A stretch of 64,000 nt of DNA. Origin: Turnera subulata (lineage: Eukaryota > Streptophyta > Magnoliopsida > Malpighiales > Passifloraceae). This document shows, piece after piece, positions 46,137-58,349 of the stretch. Each line of letters opens with the position of its first letter. Positions within the stretch are counted from its first letter, which is position 1. Under the pieces are notes generated by a model that was not told the origin of the DNA, ran no database searches, and saw only the letters and a list, made by a program, of their open reading frames with translations. The position numbers were made by a program, and so were the translations under genes. The stretch lies in NCBI GenBank assembly GCA_028386065.3, contig JAKUCV010006169.1, positions 66,419-130,418 of the forward strand. Reading direction: 5' to 3'.

Positions 46137-49100
46137 CCCAGTGTAACGCCCCGAATTTTCATAATTGGATTTTCGGAATTTTGGAAATTTTTATTCCAAT
46201 TTTGCCCTTGAGGAATTTCCGGGTTTTTGGACAAGGAAATAAATTATTTTACCTTGGCTATAAGGGAATTAAGACGATGGTATGACGGGTTCGGCTTTCG
46301 TTGGAGTTTAATCGGGTTTCGGAGTTGAGAATTACACCTTGAGGAAGTTTCACCGAAACTACGTCGTTTTGGGAAATGTTAAAAAAAAAAACAAAAGGGA
46401 TATGAGGGTGTTGACCAGGCAGGGCATTGACCGCGCCTAAGCAGACGACGGGTCGTCCACTAGGGCAGCCAACCCTAGCCGGTCCCCCTTTCCTCCCTTC
46501 TTCTCTTTTCTCTTTCTCCTTCCCTTTCTTTCTTTGGCCGCCGCACCCCTACCCTTCTCCTTCTTCCTCTCTCTCTTTCTTCTCCCTCTTCTTCTCTCCT
46601 TCTCTCCCTTCCTTTTCCTTCTTCCTTTTCTCTCTCCCTTCTCTTCCCTTCTTCCTCCCTCTCGCTCTCTCTTCCTCTTCCCTCTCTCATTCCCTTCCGC
46701 CATCCTCACCACCTTGCTCTCTCTTCCTCACACTCAACTCGCCGCCACCAACACTCTTTCTTCCTTCTTCGTGAGCCGCCGCCGCCGCACCTGTGCAAGG
46801 GGAGAGCTGCTCACGGAGGAGTTGTGACGAGGGCCGGAGGGGCTTCGGTTTGGGTTGTCGGTAAGCCCTGCTCCTCTTCGTTTCTTTTCCTTTTTCCTTA
46901 CTCTTCCATGGTCTGATGTCGGTGTGTGCGTGTTTGTTGTGGTGCACGGTTTGTTGCGGGTTTGTCGGCTCGATGGGGGGCGGATCTGTGTTTTTGGTGG
47001 CCGGTATTGGTGGTGCTCGGTGTGGCGTTGCTGCTAGTGTTTGTTTTGCAGCGGGTGCGTGAGTGGCTCGCCGGCGTTGGTGCTTGCGTGTGTGAGTGAA
47101 GTGCTGGGTGTGACGGGCAGTGAAGGTGCTCGGGTGCGTGTGTGTGTTCCACCGGCAGAGAAGTGGAGGTTCGGGTTGGCAGTGAATTTTCCGGGTAAGG
47201 GCCCTTTGGTTTTCTTCTTTTGCAATTCGTTTTAAGGATCTGCGTGGTAGAGTATTGTGTATTTTTGTTTGGGGTGATGTGAATATGTTGTTGTTGATGG
47301 TTGTGGCAGTTTTTGGGTGCTTTCTGGCGAGTTCACCGGAATCCGGTGAAGGCTCGGGAATTTTCCGGCGAAGGTTCGGGTTTGGATTCCGACACTTAAC
47401 GGTATACTTAGATGTATAATTCGTGTTTATTCATGGCATGTACTAACAATTCGGAATTGGGTTATGTAATTAGCTGTGTTTAGTGGAAACCGGGAGTGTG
47501 AGTAGTATGAGGCTGGTAATTACCGACACGGGTAGAACCTTAGGCCGGGAATCCTTGGCTTGGATTGACCTTGGACTTAAGTAACGGGCTTTGAGCCCAA
47601 TCCTCTAAATGGTTAAATAAGGACTTAAGGAAGTGGGCTTTAGGCCCGGAAATTGAATTTGGGCTTAGATTGGGCTTTAGGCCGGAAACCCGTAAAGAAC
47701 ATAATGAGTGGGCCATAGGCCTGGGAACTACTCTTGGACTTAGTTGGGCTTAAGCCTGGTGAACCTTAGGTCCCGATACTCGGAGTTTTGGTGAGAGAAC
47801 ATTAAGTCGGGTTTAGACCCGGGAATTTCTTAATTGGCTAACTAGGGACGGGTTTAACTCAGTTGAGCATTATAGGTACACGCATGCACGTTTTATTGTA
47901 ATTGTTTGTAATTTGTTGTGTGTGCCGGTATTCAGGCACGAGTAATACCTCGGGAGCTGGAGGATCTGTTTTGGGAAAAGCTCCACAGGACAATCGTCGT
48001 TGAGGTGACTTTATACGTCTTTTTATGTCTGTATGCATGAGCTTGTTGGATTGGTTTGTTTGAGTTGCATGCTTGTTTGCTAACATGCTGTAATCTGTAT
48101 TGTGTGCCTAAGTGTATTATTTGCTTATGAGCTGGATGTTTGGATTTGTTATGGATTATAACATGTGGTGTGATTTTGGGTGTTTTGTGTGATGTATTGT
48201 GGGTCGGAGACCCAGTGATCTGTTTGAGCTATTTTATCACACAACCCTATTAAATCACAATCCCTTGGCACACATGAACTCATAATTTGTGAATAAGAAT
48301 AATGTACAGTAGAAGTTAGGCTACTGTGTGCTGATGACCAGTTGTTTCGAGTGGGAAGTGATACCCCTCGGGTTTGCTTGCGGATTAGCAAGTGTTATGC
48401 GGATTTGCATATGGGTCTGTAATGACTGGTTCTACCTCCCTCCTTCTACCTCCCCCTTTCTACCTCCCTCTTTCTCTCTGTCTCTCTCTCTCTCTATGGA
48501 TATGTTTGGGCTTCGTGCCTGGTTTTTATTTGGGCTTATGCCTGGTTGTCTCATGAGACGGGACCGAGCTCGACGCACACAGTAGGGGGCCCTGAATAAT
48601 GAATTATAATAAGAAAACTTAACACACAACAGATGGAGAATAATGAATTGTTTGCTTGATTGGCTTGGCATGTTAGTACTGGTTGTTGTATGTTGCTTAC
48701 TAGTTTTGTTGCTCTTCCTTCCATTCGGACTTGATCTGCACACCTTCATAAATAGATTTATATTGCTCACTGAGTAGGCGACTCACATAATCGCCAACGT
48801 TGTTTTTCAGACTTTAGATAGCGTGCAGTCACTTTCCATCCTTCCAGAGTACGGACGTGGTTATCTCAGCAGGTAGCTGTGCTTGATCTCCCGGTTGGAT
48901 CCATAGAGTCGGCATGCATGTTGTTTTGTTTCTCTTATTTTTACTCCGTTTGTTCTTCCGCTGCATTGGATTTTTATTGAGATGTCTATTGATTTTGGAT
49001 TACATTATCGGCGGGTTGCCGGGTTTATGTATTGATGATGTTTCGGCAGGATGCCGGGTTGTTTTGTGGCTCGTTAAGCCGGATTGATTTGCTCTTTATG

Positions 49101-49233
49101 ACATCTCGTTTTAATTAAGAATTTTGGATATTGTTGATATTGGATTTCGTGTTCCGGGTTTCAGGGGTATTTTGGTAATTTCCTTTATTTAAGTATTTTA
49201 TTTGTAAAATTGGGACACGGGTGTTTCACCCAG
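46137..49233 (+). mobile_element. Solo LTR E with 5 bp target duplication
   Basis: 46142-49228 (3087 bp) runs TGTAACGCCCCG...GGGTGTTTCA between two CCCAG copies (46137-46141, 49229-49233). The empty site is visible in LTR 3 at about 34031. It is related to element D in its ends, the ACTACGTCGTTTTGG half site and the GTCTCATGAGAC...GGGCCCT block, but otherwise different. A very long pyrimidine-rich tract fills 46480-46740. Several CGGGTTT/GGGCTT-rich repeats lie at 47500-47830. No protein gene is called. Confidence 0.92.
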
Positions 49234-51391
49234 TGCAGACAAGACATACAATATCACAAGCACACAGGCAAACAACACTCGAAATAAAACAATGATTACC
49301 TTGTCATTTACCATGACCATAAACCTGAGCATCGTAGGCAGTAATGACATACCAAGGTTTGTAAGTCCTTACCTGAGACCTTAGATGCTAGTGCTTGTCC
49401 TGACGTCCCTAAGTATAACTAGAGCCTACACATATAGACACATGTATTCATGAAACACTAACACCAATAGGTCATGAGGTGCATGCATGCTATGCTCTAA
49501 CCATTTAAACTTATTGATGATGATCCTAAACCCAACACAGACTATAGCATGAGTTAAGGTCTAAACTCGCAGAGTATATTTAATATTCAAAACCGTGTTA
49601 TTCAACTAGGCTTGTATCATGATACGCCATGTGGTTCACCTCACTGCAAATATCTTAAGTCGTATTAGTTTTCAACAAACCTTTTTTATGGTTTATTTAA
49701 AACCCAAAAATGACTACCAAAACAAGTTGTCCAACACTGCAATCTCAATCATATATTAAATTTACTAATTCCCAGAATTAGATAAACATGGGCATTGAAG
49801 AATTGGACCGTGTCCTACCCATACAGCAACACCATTCTAAATCATGAACCACAAAGCCTATTATAGAGTCTAATTGAGTAGGGACACAAAGTTAAATTTA
49901 AAAAATGAGCATGAATTAGGACACCTTATAACCCTTTTGGGAACCAGCTGTCATTGAAACAAATTTTAAAGTTATCAATCAATTGCTAAGACGCCCATAG
50001 CCTAGTATAACTATGTGGATAAATTAATAGTTTAATAAAAAAACATGCTCATGTGCAATGCTCTAATGCGGACCTGATACACTCCATAACAAAATGTCAA
50101 ACTGCATTCGAAGGATTAACATCAAAGCATCAGCCTTTAGTCTACGTGTTGTACTACCCCAAAAGACACGCACATATATGTGTGGATCTATATATATTCT
50201 TACGGTTAATTGGCCGACTCCTGACCATAAGACAAACCATTTAAAACATTTACCACCACAGAATTCAATTTGCAGAAGCAAACGAGCAAAAACTTGATAA
50301 GACCATGTATAACTTATAAATAAAATAACAACGTATCTCAATGCTAATCCAAGTGTCTATAAATCGGGGTCACTACCCGTTCAATTGAATCGGCCAAAGA
50401 TCATGCTGAAGTTGATCGACGAACCACTCAATCTACTGTCGAAAAACATCACAAGGACTTGGCTTTCATCAACACAACAACCCGACACCAAACTGTGCCG
50501 TCGAACCCATTCGCACCCACCAACACAACTTATCACCATCGTCAATCCGTCAAACCGAAACCTATAATCAAAATAAAAACCCAATCATTCACAAAGACAT
50601 CAAAGCCCGGTTAAGAAAAAAAAAACAACAGAGGGGAAAGGAAACAAAACACCACACAAGGGAAAGAGGAGAAGAGAGACAGCGTCGGCTACCCAGGTTC
50701 AGTCACTATCCGTCAAGTCTTCGCCATCTATCATCCATAGCATTTCTCTCTGTCATGTCCCAGTGTAGTCGAACCACACTTCCCCCCACGTGCGTCGCGA
50801 CCCGAAGCCGACTAGAGGGCAGTTGGCCAGCGGGAGGATAGGTGGAGGAGAGGGGAGAGCTGGTAACGGAAAAATGAAAATGGAGAGAAAACTCAGACGG
50901 AGAGAGAGAGAGAGAGATGTGAGGAAGAGAATAAGAGAAAATTGAAAAGGGGAACTAATGAGAGACGGTTATGCTCGGGTGAGGAAGAGAATCGAAAAGA
51001 TTGAGAGAGAGAAGGGTTTCACACCCAAGCCACAACCAACAATAAAATGACATCGTTTTACTTTCAAGCTTTGTCCAAAACGACGTTACTTTGGATATCA
51101 GCCTAGCCCCTCAGTCAACGCGTGAGCTTTTAGGCTTAAGGCTCTCCAAAACGACGTAGTTTTGCCAAAACTACACTAATTTTTGTGTTTCACACCTAAA
51201 TATCCTTTATTTCAAAGGAAAATCCAATTGAGAATAAACTCCAAAATAAATTCAATAAATCCACGAAAGATAAATAAATAAATAAATAATTTCTTTGAAA
51301 AATTTTTTTTTGTAAATTTTACGAGGGTAAAATTGGAAAATAACTTTAAAAATTTTAATAAATAAAATTATCAAAAATTTGAGGCATTATA

Positions 51392-51846
<455 letters not shown>

Positions 51847-51913
51847 TAATGACAAATGCTAGATCTTTCTAGAGGATATTTTCCTCTATACGATATATGA
51901 GGATCCCTGCTAA

Positions 51914-51987
51914 GCATTCATGGCTGAATGGTTAAAGCACCCAACTCATAATTGGTGAATTCGTAGATTCAATTTCTACTGGATTCA
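51914..51987 (+). pseudogene. trnI-CAU: Decayed plastid trnI-CAU
   Basis: 74 nt from GCATTCATGGCTGAATGG to the CTACTGGATTCA 3' arm, with CAT anticodon in ACTCATAAT. It differs from the standard plastid gene as I know it mainly by C-to-T or G-to-A changes (for example GCGCCC to GCACCC, GTAGGTTC to GTAGATTC). The acceptor stem is mismatched, so function is unlikely. Confidence 0.8.
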
Positions 51988-52074
51988 AAAAGAAATCGAT
52001 GTGATTTAAGTTAGAATCTATATGGGATTTCGCAAATCCTATTTTTCAACAAAAAAAAAGAGAGGCCAATTCCA

Positions 52075-52237
52075 ATCTTTTTAGATTCGAATTATTACGA
52101 AAGGGTAGTAAAGATATAATACGAGCTTGTTTTATAGCAATAGTAATTAATCGTTGTTGTTTTAAAGTCAATTTCGTCACCCGTCTAGCTAATATTTTTC
52201 CTTGTTGACTAATAAATTGACTAATTAAACTTACGTT
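52075..52237 (-). pseudogene. rps18: Fragment of plastid rps18
   Basis: On the minus strand: [19 protein letters not shown], then [19 protein letters not shown] and IISLLPF. This is the conserved core of plastid ribosomal protein S18 (family: MSLISRFISEQGKILSRRV...[24 protein letters not shown]). The start and the basic tail are absent or unrelated, and the initiator-equivalent Met is Val. Its orientation relative to psbB differs from the plastid genome. Confidence 0.85.
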
Positions 52238-52447
52238 TGGACGTTTCCCTAGCCAACATTTCGATCCGGCTAGACCCAAACTTTTATGGGTCACCCCTAG
52301 ATTCACTACTTATCCGACTGTTACTGAGCAGTTTTGGGATATTAAACGAACCACGCCCCCCAAGGGGTGGCGGGTTTTTTTCTCCCAATTGGGGCCTTCC
52401 CCGCACCACCCCCATGGGGATGGTCTACCGGGTTGCTGCCTATCTAC
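52238..52447. other. Junction DNA between plastid fragment and element F
   Basis: Includes a G/C-rich patch of about 80 bp (52350-52430: CCCCCCAAGGGGTGG, CCCATGGGG) unlike its AT-rich neighbours. Origin unknown. Confidence 0.4.
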
Positions 52448-53130
52448 ATTAACAATCTCATTCAAAGGTAAAGACAACAAATCTAAAGGGGTTAGCGGAT
52501 TAAAACCATACACAATCTCTAATCGAGAATGACCTGTAGAAGAATGAATGCTCCTATTATAAACAAACACAATCAATGGCAAACAATCTTCCCAAGTTTT
52601 CAAATTTTCACCCACAACAGCATGCAATAAAGATGCTAAAGTTCTATTTACCACTTCAGTTTATCCATCAGTTTGAGGGTGAAAAGCAAAAGAAAATAAC
52701 AACTTGGTCTCTAATTTACTCCATAAAACACGCCAAAAGTGACTCAAGTATTTAGTATCTCTATTAGAAACAGTTGTTTCAGGAATCCATGCCAACGAAC
52801 TACATCCCTAATGAACATATCAACAATATGAGTAGCATCATCAGTTTTATAACAAGCAATAAAATGAGCCATCTTACTAAACTTATCAGTAACAACAAAG
52901 ATGTTATCTCTACCTTTCCTAGTCTTAGGCAATCCTATCACAAATCCATCGAAATATTAGTCCAAGGATGATTAGGGATAGTAAAGGAGTGTATAAACCA
53001 TGTGGTTGCACCTTAGATTTGGCGTGTCGATATGTAACACATCCATTACAAACCTGCTCAACATTATTCTTCATATTAGGTCAATAAAAATATTCCTGCA
53101 GAATTTCAAAAGTTTTAGCAATACCAAAGT
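52448..53130 (-). pseudogene. Element F (Ty3/gypsy) integrase, truncated
   Basis: Integrase core of a gypsy polyprotein: [20 protein letters not shown] with [16 protein letters not shown], then in another frame the [16 protein letters not shown] block, then HPQTDG-stop-TEVVNRTL and FAYNRS-like VFVYNRSIHSSTGHS with FNPLTPLDLL. There is a frameshift near 52785 and a stop at 52649-52651 (Gln to stop). The end is cut at about 52448, where the unrelated junction DNA starts, so no C-terminal domain or 3' LTR exists. Confidence 0.85.
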
Positions 53131-53700
53131 GACCCATCAAACCACCATCATGCGATTTCCTAACAATAAACTCACGCATAAAACAAGATGGAATACAAAT
53201 TTTTCCTTCACGAAATAAATTACCATCATCTCTATAAAATTTTTGAAAACTAGATTGTTTACATGCATCATAGACAAGTCAGGATCAAATTTATACAATT
53301 CTTTGACATACTCAAATCCAATTAACTTAGAACTAAGAGAAGACATTAAAGCATACCTCCTAGATAATGGATCAACAATCACATTATCCTTACCTTGCTT
53401 GTACCTCACAAAATAAGGAAATGTTTCAATGAATTCCATCCACTTGGCATGCCTCTTGCCCAGCTTACCTTGGCTCTTTAAATGCTTCAAACTCTCATGA
53501 TCTATATGAATGACAAACTCCTTTGGCCAAAGGTAATGCTGCCATGTTTGTAGTGCCCTCACTAATGCATAAAGCTCCTTGTCATAAGTGGATAATTGAG
53601 TTGAGCACCTTTCAGTTTCTCACTGAAATAAGCAATAGGTCTCTTTTCCTTTAAAAGAGCAACATCTACACTTATATCAGAAGCATCACACTCAATCTCA
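53131..53700 (-). pseudogene. Element F RNase H and connection
   Basis: The segment [20 protein letters not shown] with [20 protein letters not shown] and [15 protein letters not shown] is the gypsy RNase H C-terminal half plus the start of the integrase linker. VDPLSRR stands where the family has ADALSRR. The N-terminal half of RNase H (53570-53745) is broken by frameshifts. Confidence 0.8.
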
Positions 53701-54720
53701 AAAGTGGAATCAAAGTTAGGTAATTTAAAAATATGAGCATAATAATTTCACTTCAATGTCGTGAATGCTTGTGTCTGTGCTTCTCCCCACTTAAATCCAA
53801 CTTCGTTTTTGACAGTTTCATTAAAAGGAGCAGCCATTGTACTAAAATCTTTCATAAACCTCCTATAAAATCTAGCAAGTCTACAAAAAGATCTCACCTT
53901 AGAGATAGAAGTAGGAGTCGGCCACTCCTTGATTGCTCTTACCTTTTCTTGATCAACTTCTATCCCATTAGCACTTACAATATAACCAAGAAAAATAACA
54001 CGATCCATGCAAAAAGTACACTTATTAAGCTTGGCAAACAATTTTTCTGCCCTAAGTGCATCCAGTGCAAGCTTAAGATATTCTATATGCTCATCAACAT
54101 TCTTACTATAGATCAGGATATCATCAAAATAAACAACAACACACTTTCTAATGGAATACCGCAAGACAAGATTCATTAAATGCATAAAAGTACTAGGTGC
54201 ATTAGTCAATTCAAAAGGCATAACCAACCACTTATACAATCCATATTTTGTCTTAAATGCAGTTTTCCATTCATCTCCGATTTTCATGCAAATTTGATGA
54301 TAATCACTCATGAGATCAATCTTGATAAATATACATGCACCATGTAACTCATCAAGCATATCATCTAACCTAGGAATAGGGTGGCGATACTTTACCGTTA
54401 TTTTGTTGACGACGCGATAGTCAACATACATGCACCATGTCCTATCCTTCTTTAGTACTGGAATCACAGGTACAACACAAGGTGAGAGGCTCTCACGAAT
54501 CAGCCCCTTAGAAAGCAACTCATCTACTTGCTTTTGCAACTCTTTTCTCTCCTTTGGATTGGTCCTATATGCTGGCTAGTTTGGAATTTAATCACCAGGA
54601 TGATGTGAATTTGATGCTCAATGCCCCTAAGTGGCGGCAACTCTCCTGGAAGTTCCTCCGAAAAGACATCACTACATTCCTGCAAAACAGAAACAACACA
54701 ACTAGGCAAATCTAGATTAA
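53701..54720 (-). pseudogene. Element F reverse transcriptase
   Basis: Gypsy-type RT: DELLSKGLIRESLSPCVVPV, VDYRVVNKITVKYRHPIPRL, KIDLMSDYHQI, MPFELTNAPSTF and the catalytic VVYFDDILIYS with both Asp. The thumb (FLGYIVSANGIEVDQEKV) and the FYRRFMKDFSTMAAPF block follow. The RT frame is open from 54539 to 53748. The preceding link to protease (SDVFSEELPGELPPLRGIEH at 54524-54709) is in another frame, so a frameshift lies near 54550-54600. Confidence 0.88.
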
Positions 54721-55420
54721 GGTCACTTATTTAAAAGAAGTACCCTTAAATAAAAGCACCATCACACCTCTTTTTTCTTCACAAGCTACTCTCAAATCTC
54801 TCGCAGTTGCATAGAAATTTTGTTTGTTCCTTCTCTCAGATTTTCTCTCAATGGTGTCGATTTTATTCTCTCTTTTTCAACCCAACTCACAATTTTTTTC
54901 TCTCCTTTCCTCTCCTTTGCATGACCCTCAGTCATCCTTTCTTTCTCACCAACTACAAAAATTTCGACATACTTCTCCTTTTGTCATGCCTCCACACTTC
55001 TCTTCATATGTAGCTGATCATTATATACTTATTATGGAATCAATGAAGTAACACCTTCCTATCTTCCACGGTGAATGTGTACCTATTTCTGAAACTATCA
55101 TGCATAACCTTCCTATCATATTGCCATGGCTTCCCTAGCAAAATATGACTTGCCTACATAGGTACAACATTACATAAAATTTTATCAGGATATTTTCCAA
55201 TGGAGAAAGAAAGAAGAACCTGCTTGTTCACTCAAATTTCTCCCATGTCATTCAGCCATTGTAGCTTGTAAGGTCTAGGATGATTTTGCCTCTCCAATTC
55301 CATACAATCCACCAGCATCGAACTAACCATATTGGTGCAGCTTCCTCCATCAATAATCAAGCTACATGCTTTGTCATTCACCAAGCATCTTGTATGGAAA
55401 ATATTCTCCCTTTGCTCAAT
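54721..55420 (-). pseudogene. Element F protease region, decayed
   Basis: Position expected for protease between Gag and RT. Only fragments can be read on the minus strand, among them CCTCCATCA-coded DGGSC near 55344 in the family's DGGSCTNVAS position. No intact active site was found. Confidence 0.5.
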
Positions 55421-56690
55421 CTAATCTTCCTTCCCTTGAGCATTCAACACTCGCCTTGTGACAAATAATTCCCTTTCCCTAGGAACTTCTTCTCCTTCGT
55501 CATCACTGTCTTGCAATTCAGGCATTGCAGCAAGGACTTCTTCTTCATCTTCAGAATAGATCTCTCCCTCCTTGGAAATTATCACCCTTCTATTTGGACA
55601 TTGATTAGTAATGTTTCTAACTCCCAAGCATTTGAAGCATTTGACTTGTCTTGAAGGAGTTTTCAAAATTCGGCTTGTATGTGGTGAGAGCGCTCTTGGT
55701 TTTGGCTGGCTTATAAGTCCCCTCCTTGGGCTTCTCTTACTGCTTCCAATCCCTCACAAACCATCTTGTATTCCAACTGGAAGAGTAGGATGCAGAATAG
55801 GAACTCCTAGATGGCTTTTGCTTCAATTGCTTCTCCACTTTAATTGCTATATTCAGCATCTCATCCATCTCTACGCAATGGTGTCGATCAACAACATCAG
55901 CAATATCCTTGTTCATTCCAACACGAAACCTCGCCACAGTAGTCTCCCCATCTTCCTCAATGTTTGCCTGGATCATGGTTATCTCCATCTCCTTGTAGTA
56001 TTCCTCAATGCTCCTAAATCCTTGGCGCAAAGTTTGGAGTTTTTTATGCAACTCTCTGTAGTAGTGGCGTAGAACAAATCACCTCCTCATTATCCTTTTC
56101 ATCTTAGCCCAAGTGTCAGTAGGATCCTCTTGATTGTGCCTCCTATCTAGCAAAAATTTGTCCCACCAAATCAAAGCATAATCAGTAAACTTAACAACAG
56201 CTAATTTTACCTTCTTTGACTTAGTGTAACTGCGATAGCCAAAGATCATCTCCACCCTCTTCTCCCATTCTAGGTAAGCTTTAGGGTCATCCTTTCCTTG
56301 AAAAGAAGAAATCTTCAATTTGTTGTTGTTCGAATCCCTATCTTCTCGATCCCTATGATCATCTCTTTCATATCTGTCATATCTTCCAGCCCGGTAATCT
56401 CTTCGGTCACCATCTTCTTCATCGTGTATTTGGATTCTCCTAGGAGGGGGTAAGACTCCTCCTCCTCTTCTAAATGGTGGAAGAAGTGGGCGTTTCTTCC
56501 AACAACCGCTGGCCGCAGTATATCCTCAGTATCAACAACACCCTCTTAATGATAAGCTTGAGCTTGTCGATTGATGGGAGCTTGATCAATGGTTGGTGCT
56601 TCCTCATGTCTCGTTGTCGCCACATCAGTAGTAGAAAGCTCTCGGACGGCTTGCTCTTGCCTCTCAATTCAACTACTCAACTCTTGCCCT
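55421..56690 (-). pseudogene. Element F Gag
   Basis: MKISSFQGKDDPKAYLEWEK and LIWWDKFLLDRRHNQEDP with TWAKMKRIMRR form the gypsy capsid domain. HKKLQTLRQGFRSIEEYYKE (about 56050) continues it after a frameshift. The zinc knuckle is CFKCLGVRNITNQC: the His ligand is replaced by Asn. The upstream part to 56690 is an Arg/Asp-rich N-terminus (EDRDSNN-like) with stops. No 5' LTR or primer-binding site follows; the element ends in AT-rich DNA. Confidence 0.8.
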
Positions 56691-57126
56691 TGTACAAATT
56701 TTTTATATATATATAGTTTCACCATTTACGTAGGTTCACTGATCTAAAAATATTTTTCATAAATTTTTTTGGTTTATTTAATTTTATTAGCAACTTAATT
56801 ATAATGTTACATTTTATAAACATTTATGTCCATAAATTTTTTCAATATTTTTTAAATATATTTATTCTTTTTCTTTATTTTCCTACTTATAAATCTCTTT
56901 ACATTATATTATGCACAACAACTCAATATTTTCTTACAACAAAAAAAATTATTTTATACGGATGGATAATTTTTATGCTCTTTACGATGCTTACTTATCT
57001 TCTATTAAATTAATTTTTACTTTATTTCTCATATGGATTCTTTTTTTGTTTAGATAGACAAAATAGATTATTACCATAAAAAAAGTAAAGTCAAAGTCAA
57101 AGGTATTTATATGGGAAACTTTAGTG
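56691..57126. other. AT-rich DNA
   Basis: Contains TATATATATATA at about 56705 and many T-rich runs. No gene. The last part includes the repeat at 57055-57125. Confidence 0.5.
57055..57125 (-). repeat. Direct repeat with paired W-box-like motifs, copy 1
   Basis: GATTATTACCATAAAAAA, AGTCAAAGTCAAAG and ATGGGAAACTTTA are shared in order with 58350-58430. On the minus strand AGTCAAAGTCAAAG reads CTTTGACTTTGACT, two TTGAC cores as in WRKY sites. Confidence 0.6.
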
Positions 57127-57476
57127 TTAGCTGTCAGCATAATATAATAACAATACAGAACGGGAAGGAGAAGAAGCGTAGCATAGGAACTTTGGGACGA
57201 CATTGATCTTCTCCGGCGGTGGTGTAGATTTGCGTCTAAGCTTGTGGAACTCTGCAGAGACCAGCAAAGAGGAGCATGACTTGGTGACTATTCTGAATCG
57301 ATGAATGGATTCGGTAACAACGGTAGTATCTCCTTAACTATTTCCGGAGGTAAACAATTAATATTGATGGTCTTTGCTTGATCAACATACATCCTCTCGT
57401 CTCTCATTTTTCCTTTGTTTGATGATAAGCCCCACCATGACGACGACGACGACGGCATATTTGCGCTATCAGCCAC
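57127..57476 (-). pseudogene. F-box gene fragment with frameshift
   Basis: ATG at 57476 opens a Ser-rich start, then INCLPPEIVKEILPLLP, the first half of an F-box (LPxEIVxEILxxLP). The second half continues in another frame: SIHRFRIVTKSCSSLLVSAE and FHKLRRKS, matching RFRCVxKSWxSLIxxPEFxKLHLK. A small indel between about 57290 and 57310 causes the shift. The reading ends with a stop at 57127-57129 after about 115 codons, whereas plant F-box proteins are usually 350-450 residues. An intact protein would be the substrate receptor of an SCF ubiquitin ligase; this one is dead. Confidence 0.6.
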
Positions 57477-57479
57477 TGG

Positions 57480-58349
57480 ATGCCCTAAAGTCGTTTGATT
57501 TTTTTTTTTTTGGCAAAGGGAGATTTAATTGGTATGCTTGTTTCTTGGGTGTGTATATGTTATACATATATTTATATGTGATTGTTGGCGTGAGACGTGA
57601 TCGGTATTTACAATTCTTAGTAGTACCGACTTTATTTTGTCCAATCCCCTAACTCTTGGTTGGGTGGATCCATATACCAAGACCAAGAGTTAGGAGCAGC
57701 AGCAGCAGCAGAACAAACGGGTCATTGAACTCAACTTAGATTGGGAGTCAGTGTACATAATAATATTATTTGCTCACTCACTGCTCATACCATTATACCA
57801 TATTCCTGCCTAAATATTTTGTTGCCAAAGGCCATCCCCCCTACACCAATTTCTAATTCCTATCTCATCGACTCTTTTGATGTTTTCCCCATTGTTCCTT
57901 ACAAAAAGCAGTAGCATTAGATTTGAGATGATGCGTGAATAGTTTTGGTTTTGGTTTTGGTTTTGATTGATTTCATTGGATTGGATGATGTACATATGCA
58001 ATTTTCTTCTCTTTTTTATTTTTCTGGGGATTCTTGTAAATACTGGTTCCAGCTTTATATTATATATTCAGTCTTTTCTTTTTTTCTTTTGGGTTTATCA
58101 TCTAAATTGCATATTGGTTGATATATGATTGCAAATGGAGTGTATTTTTTTTTCCCCCTATAAGAATGAAGAATTAAAAGGACACGTAAATTTAATGCAA
58201 AGTTTAACTGCAAGCATCAATCTAAAAGAAAGAGGGATTTGTCTTGTCTCTTTGTAAGAAGTAATAACTAATAACAACAACTAATTTACCACTACTAAAT
58301 CTCAAACGTGTTAATAGGAAACTTCCTATACTACTTTTTTTTTTTTTTC
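57480..58349. other. Intergenic DNA upstream of F-box fragment
   Basis: T-rich with GCAGCAGCAGCAG at about 57697 and a TTTTGG repeat at about 57945. No gene is seen. Confidence 0.5.

Larger units (their letters stand above)
21851..51391 (-). mobile_element. Tandem chain of non-autonomous LTR elements, family C
   Basis: Four LTRs (ending at 24814, 30975, 43201, 51391) alternate with three internal regions. The LTRs are in the same orientation and run TGAAACGG...GCGTTACA on the plus strand. Every LTR-internal junction shows the polypurine side (GTTCTACCCCACTTAAG) or the primer-site side (CTACCAAC). The internal regions carry no gag or pol. Three later insertions (solo LTR B, element D, solo LTR E) interrupt the chain, and a partial LTR-internal duplication lies at 32541-33169. 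Neighbouring elements share their intervening LTR, as in unequal exchange between LTRs. Confidence 0.85.
44751..51391 (-). repeat. Family C LTR 4, interrupted by solo LTR E
   Basis: TGAAACGGTCGTATCC at the start, GCATTATA at the end (changed from GCGTTACA). It has the full-length start region (no 280 bp gap), a 249 bp tandem duplication at 45216-45713 and the inserted solo LTR 46142-49228. GA repeat at about 50900-50916. Confidence 0.85.

Noticed and set aside
46437..46712. Arg/Glu-rich minus-strand ORF in solo LTR E
   Set aside because: It is only the complement of a pyrimidine tract; any purine-rich strand gives such a protein.
51914..51987. Functional nuclear tRNA gene
   Set aside because: It matches plastid trnI-CAU with several stem-breaking transitions and lies among other plastid fragments.
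52310..52654. Single ORF joining integrase to the junction DNA
   Set aside because: Only the part from 52448 to the right is integrase; the remainder is unrelated junction sequence that happens to stay in frame.
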